Positions 63,645 through 64,000 of a stretch of DNA of 64,000 bases are shown here, in pieces; positions within the stretch are counted from its first letter, which is position 1; the number at the start of each line of letters is the position of its first letter. The notes beneath the pieces were generated by a model, which was not told the origin of the DNA, did not search any database, and saw only the letters and a list, made by a program, of their open reading frames with translations. Position numbers and translations under genes: made by a program. The stretch spans positions 124,001 to 188,000 of the forward strand of contig NZ_JAAIKD010000005.1 in the NCBI RefSeq assembly GCF_010820555.1, in the 5' to 3' direction. The DNA is from Psychroflexus aurantiacus (GTDB lineage Bacteria > Bacteroidota > Bacteroidia > Flavobacteriales > Flavobacteriaceae).

Positions 63645-63674
63645 GAATCTCGAAACCAGCGGGATTCTTTTTTT
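63645..63674 (+). terminator. Terminator-like hairpin in the greA leader (possible attenuator)
   Basis: GAATCTCG pairs with CGGGATTC (8 bp, one wobble) around AAACCAG, followed by seven T residues (63668-63674). It lies between the greA promoter and its ATG, not after a gene, so it should stop most transcripts before greA unless something prevents it. Confidence 0.65.
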
Positions 63675-63696
63675 GTTATATGTAAACGACAGGATT

Positions 63697-64000
63697 ATGA
63701 GTAAAGTATCTTATTATACAGAAGAGGGATTAAAAAAGCTTAGAGCAGAATTAGATCAGTTGAGAGACGTAGAGCGACCTAAAGCTTCGCAGGATATTGC
63801 AGATGCCAGAGATAAAGGTGATTTAAGTGAAAACGCTGAATATGATGCTGCCAAAGAAGCACAGGGCATGCTGGAAATGCGTATTTCCAAGCTGGAAGAA
63901 GTGGTTGCCAATGCCAGAGTCATAGATGAGTCACAACTGGATACCTCCAAAGTCTTAATTCATAGTAAGGTGAGATTGAAAAATACGAAGATGAACCAGG
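63697..64000 (+). CDS. greA: Transcription elongation factor GreA, N-terminal 101 residues (cut by window edge)
   Basis: Rescues backtracked RNA polymerase by stimulating cleavage of the nascent RNA. The visible part covers the N-terminal coiled coil, starting MSKVSYYTEEGLKKLRAEL, with the acidic tip residues in DKGDLSENAEYDAAKEAQ (the Asp/Glu pair that reaches the active site), and the start of the C-terminal FKBP-like domain (SKVRLKNTKMNQ). The rest lies beyond the right edge. Its leader carries a possible attenuator at 63645-63674. Confidence 0.97.
   Translation, partial: MSKVSYYTEEGLKKLRAELDQLRDVERPKASQDIADARDKGDLSENAEYDAAKEAQGMLEMRISKLEEVVANARVIDESQLDTSKVLIHSKVRLKNTKMNQ

Noticed and set aside
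1-64000. CRISPR arrays, insertion sequences, prophage or integrative elements
   Set aside because: No regularly spaced repeats, transposases, integrases or phage structural genes were seen in the window.

Overview
The window is a chromosomal segment of a marine-type member of the family Flavobacteriaceae (Bacteroidota). The evidence is AT-rich DNA, almost no Shine-Dalgarno sequences, several promoters of the Bacteroidota type (TTTG or TTG, then 16-20 bases, then TAnnTTTG), two secreted proteases with type IX secretion C-terminal tails, an IPExxxVDY-family gene next to pyruvate kinase, and a viroplasmin-type RNase H. The genus cannot be fixed from the sequence alone. I saw no insertion sequence, prophage, plasmid function or CRISPR array.

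Layout. 1-3.8 kb (minus strand): acpP-fabF-rnc, then an IPExxxVDY gene overlapping pyk (cut by the left edge). 3.9-8.2 kb: purN, RNase H, a PfkB sugar/nucleoside kinase and a long PurF-like amidotransferase. 8.2-23 kb: a Wzx/Wzy-type surface polysaccharide cluster with a Wzz-like protein, WecB, flippase, four glycosyltransferases, two polymerase/ligase-like membrane proteins, UDP-glucose dehydrogenase, UDP-glucuronate decarboxylase and the initiating phosphoglycosyltransferase. It is followed by a TPR sensor kinase and by the NAD salvage pair pncB-pncA. 27.8-30.3 kb: a lone Lhr-type helicase of the ligase-associated repair group. 31-38.6 kb: haem biosynthesis (hemH, hemJ, hemB, hemE) interleaved with a MATE transporter, an NtrY-like kinase and an enoyl-CoA hydratase. 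39-44.2 kb: a large secreted S8 protease, a structured intergenic repeat, and an M20 dipeptidase. At 44.3 kb a tRNA-Leu gene is preceded by a broken 5' copy of itself.

44.7-53.5 kb is the most unusual region. It has a secreted GH5 glycosidase divergent from an operon with a degenerate membrane histidine kinase, a BcsB-like periplasmic protein, an outer-membrane beta-barrel, a processive GT2 synthase with an N-terminal MshEN-like domain, and a GT-C-like membrane protein. These look like parts of a synthase-dependent exopolysaccharide machine that resembles bacterial cellulose secretion but is built differently. It is followed by a convergent hybrid kinase/HPt pair.

56.8-64 kb: a cell-wall amidase, a BaiN/HI0933-type flavoprotein, a DUF3332 lipoprotein, a secreted M36 metalloprotease, an orphan ABC ATPase, a Rieske-like lipoprotein that has lost its cluster ligands, and the start of greA. 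greA has a terminator-like hairpin between its promoter and its start codon.
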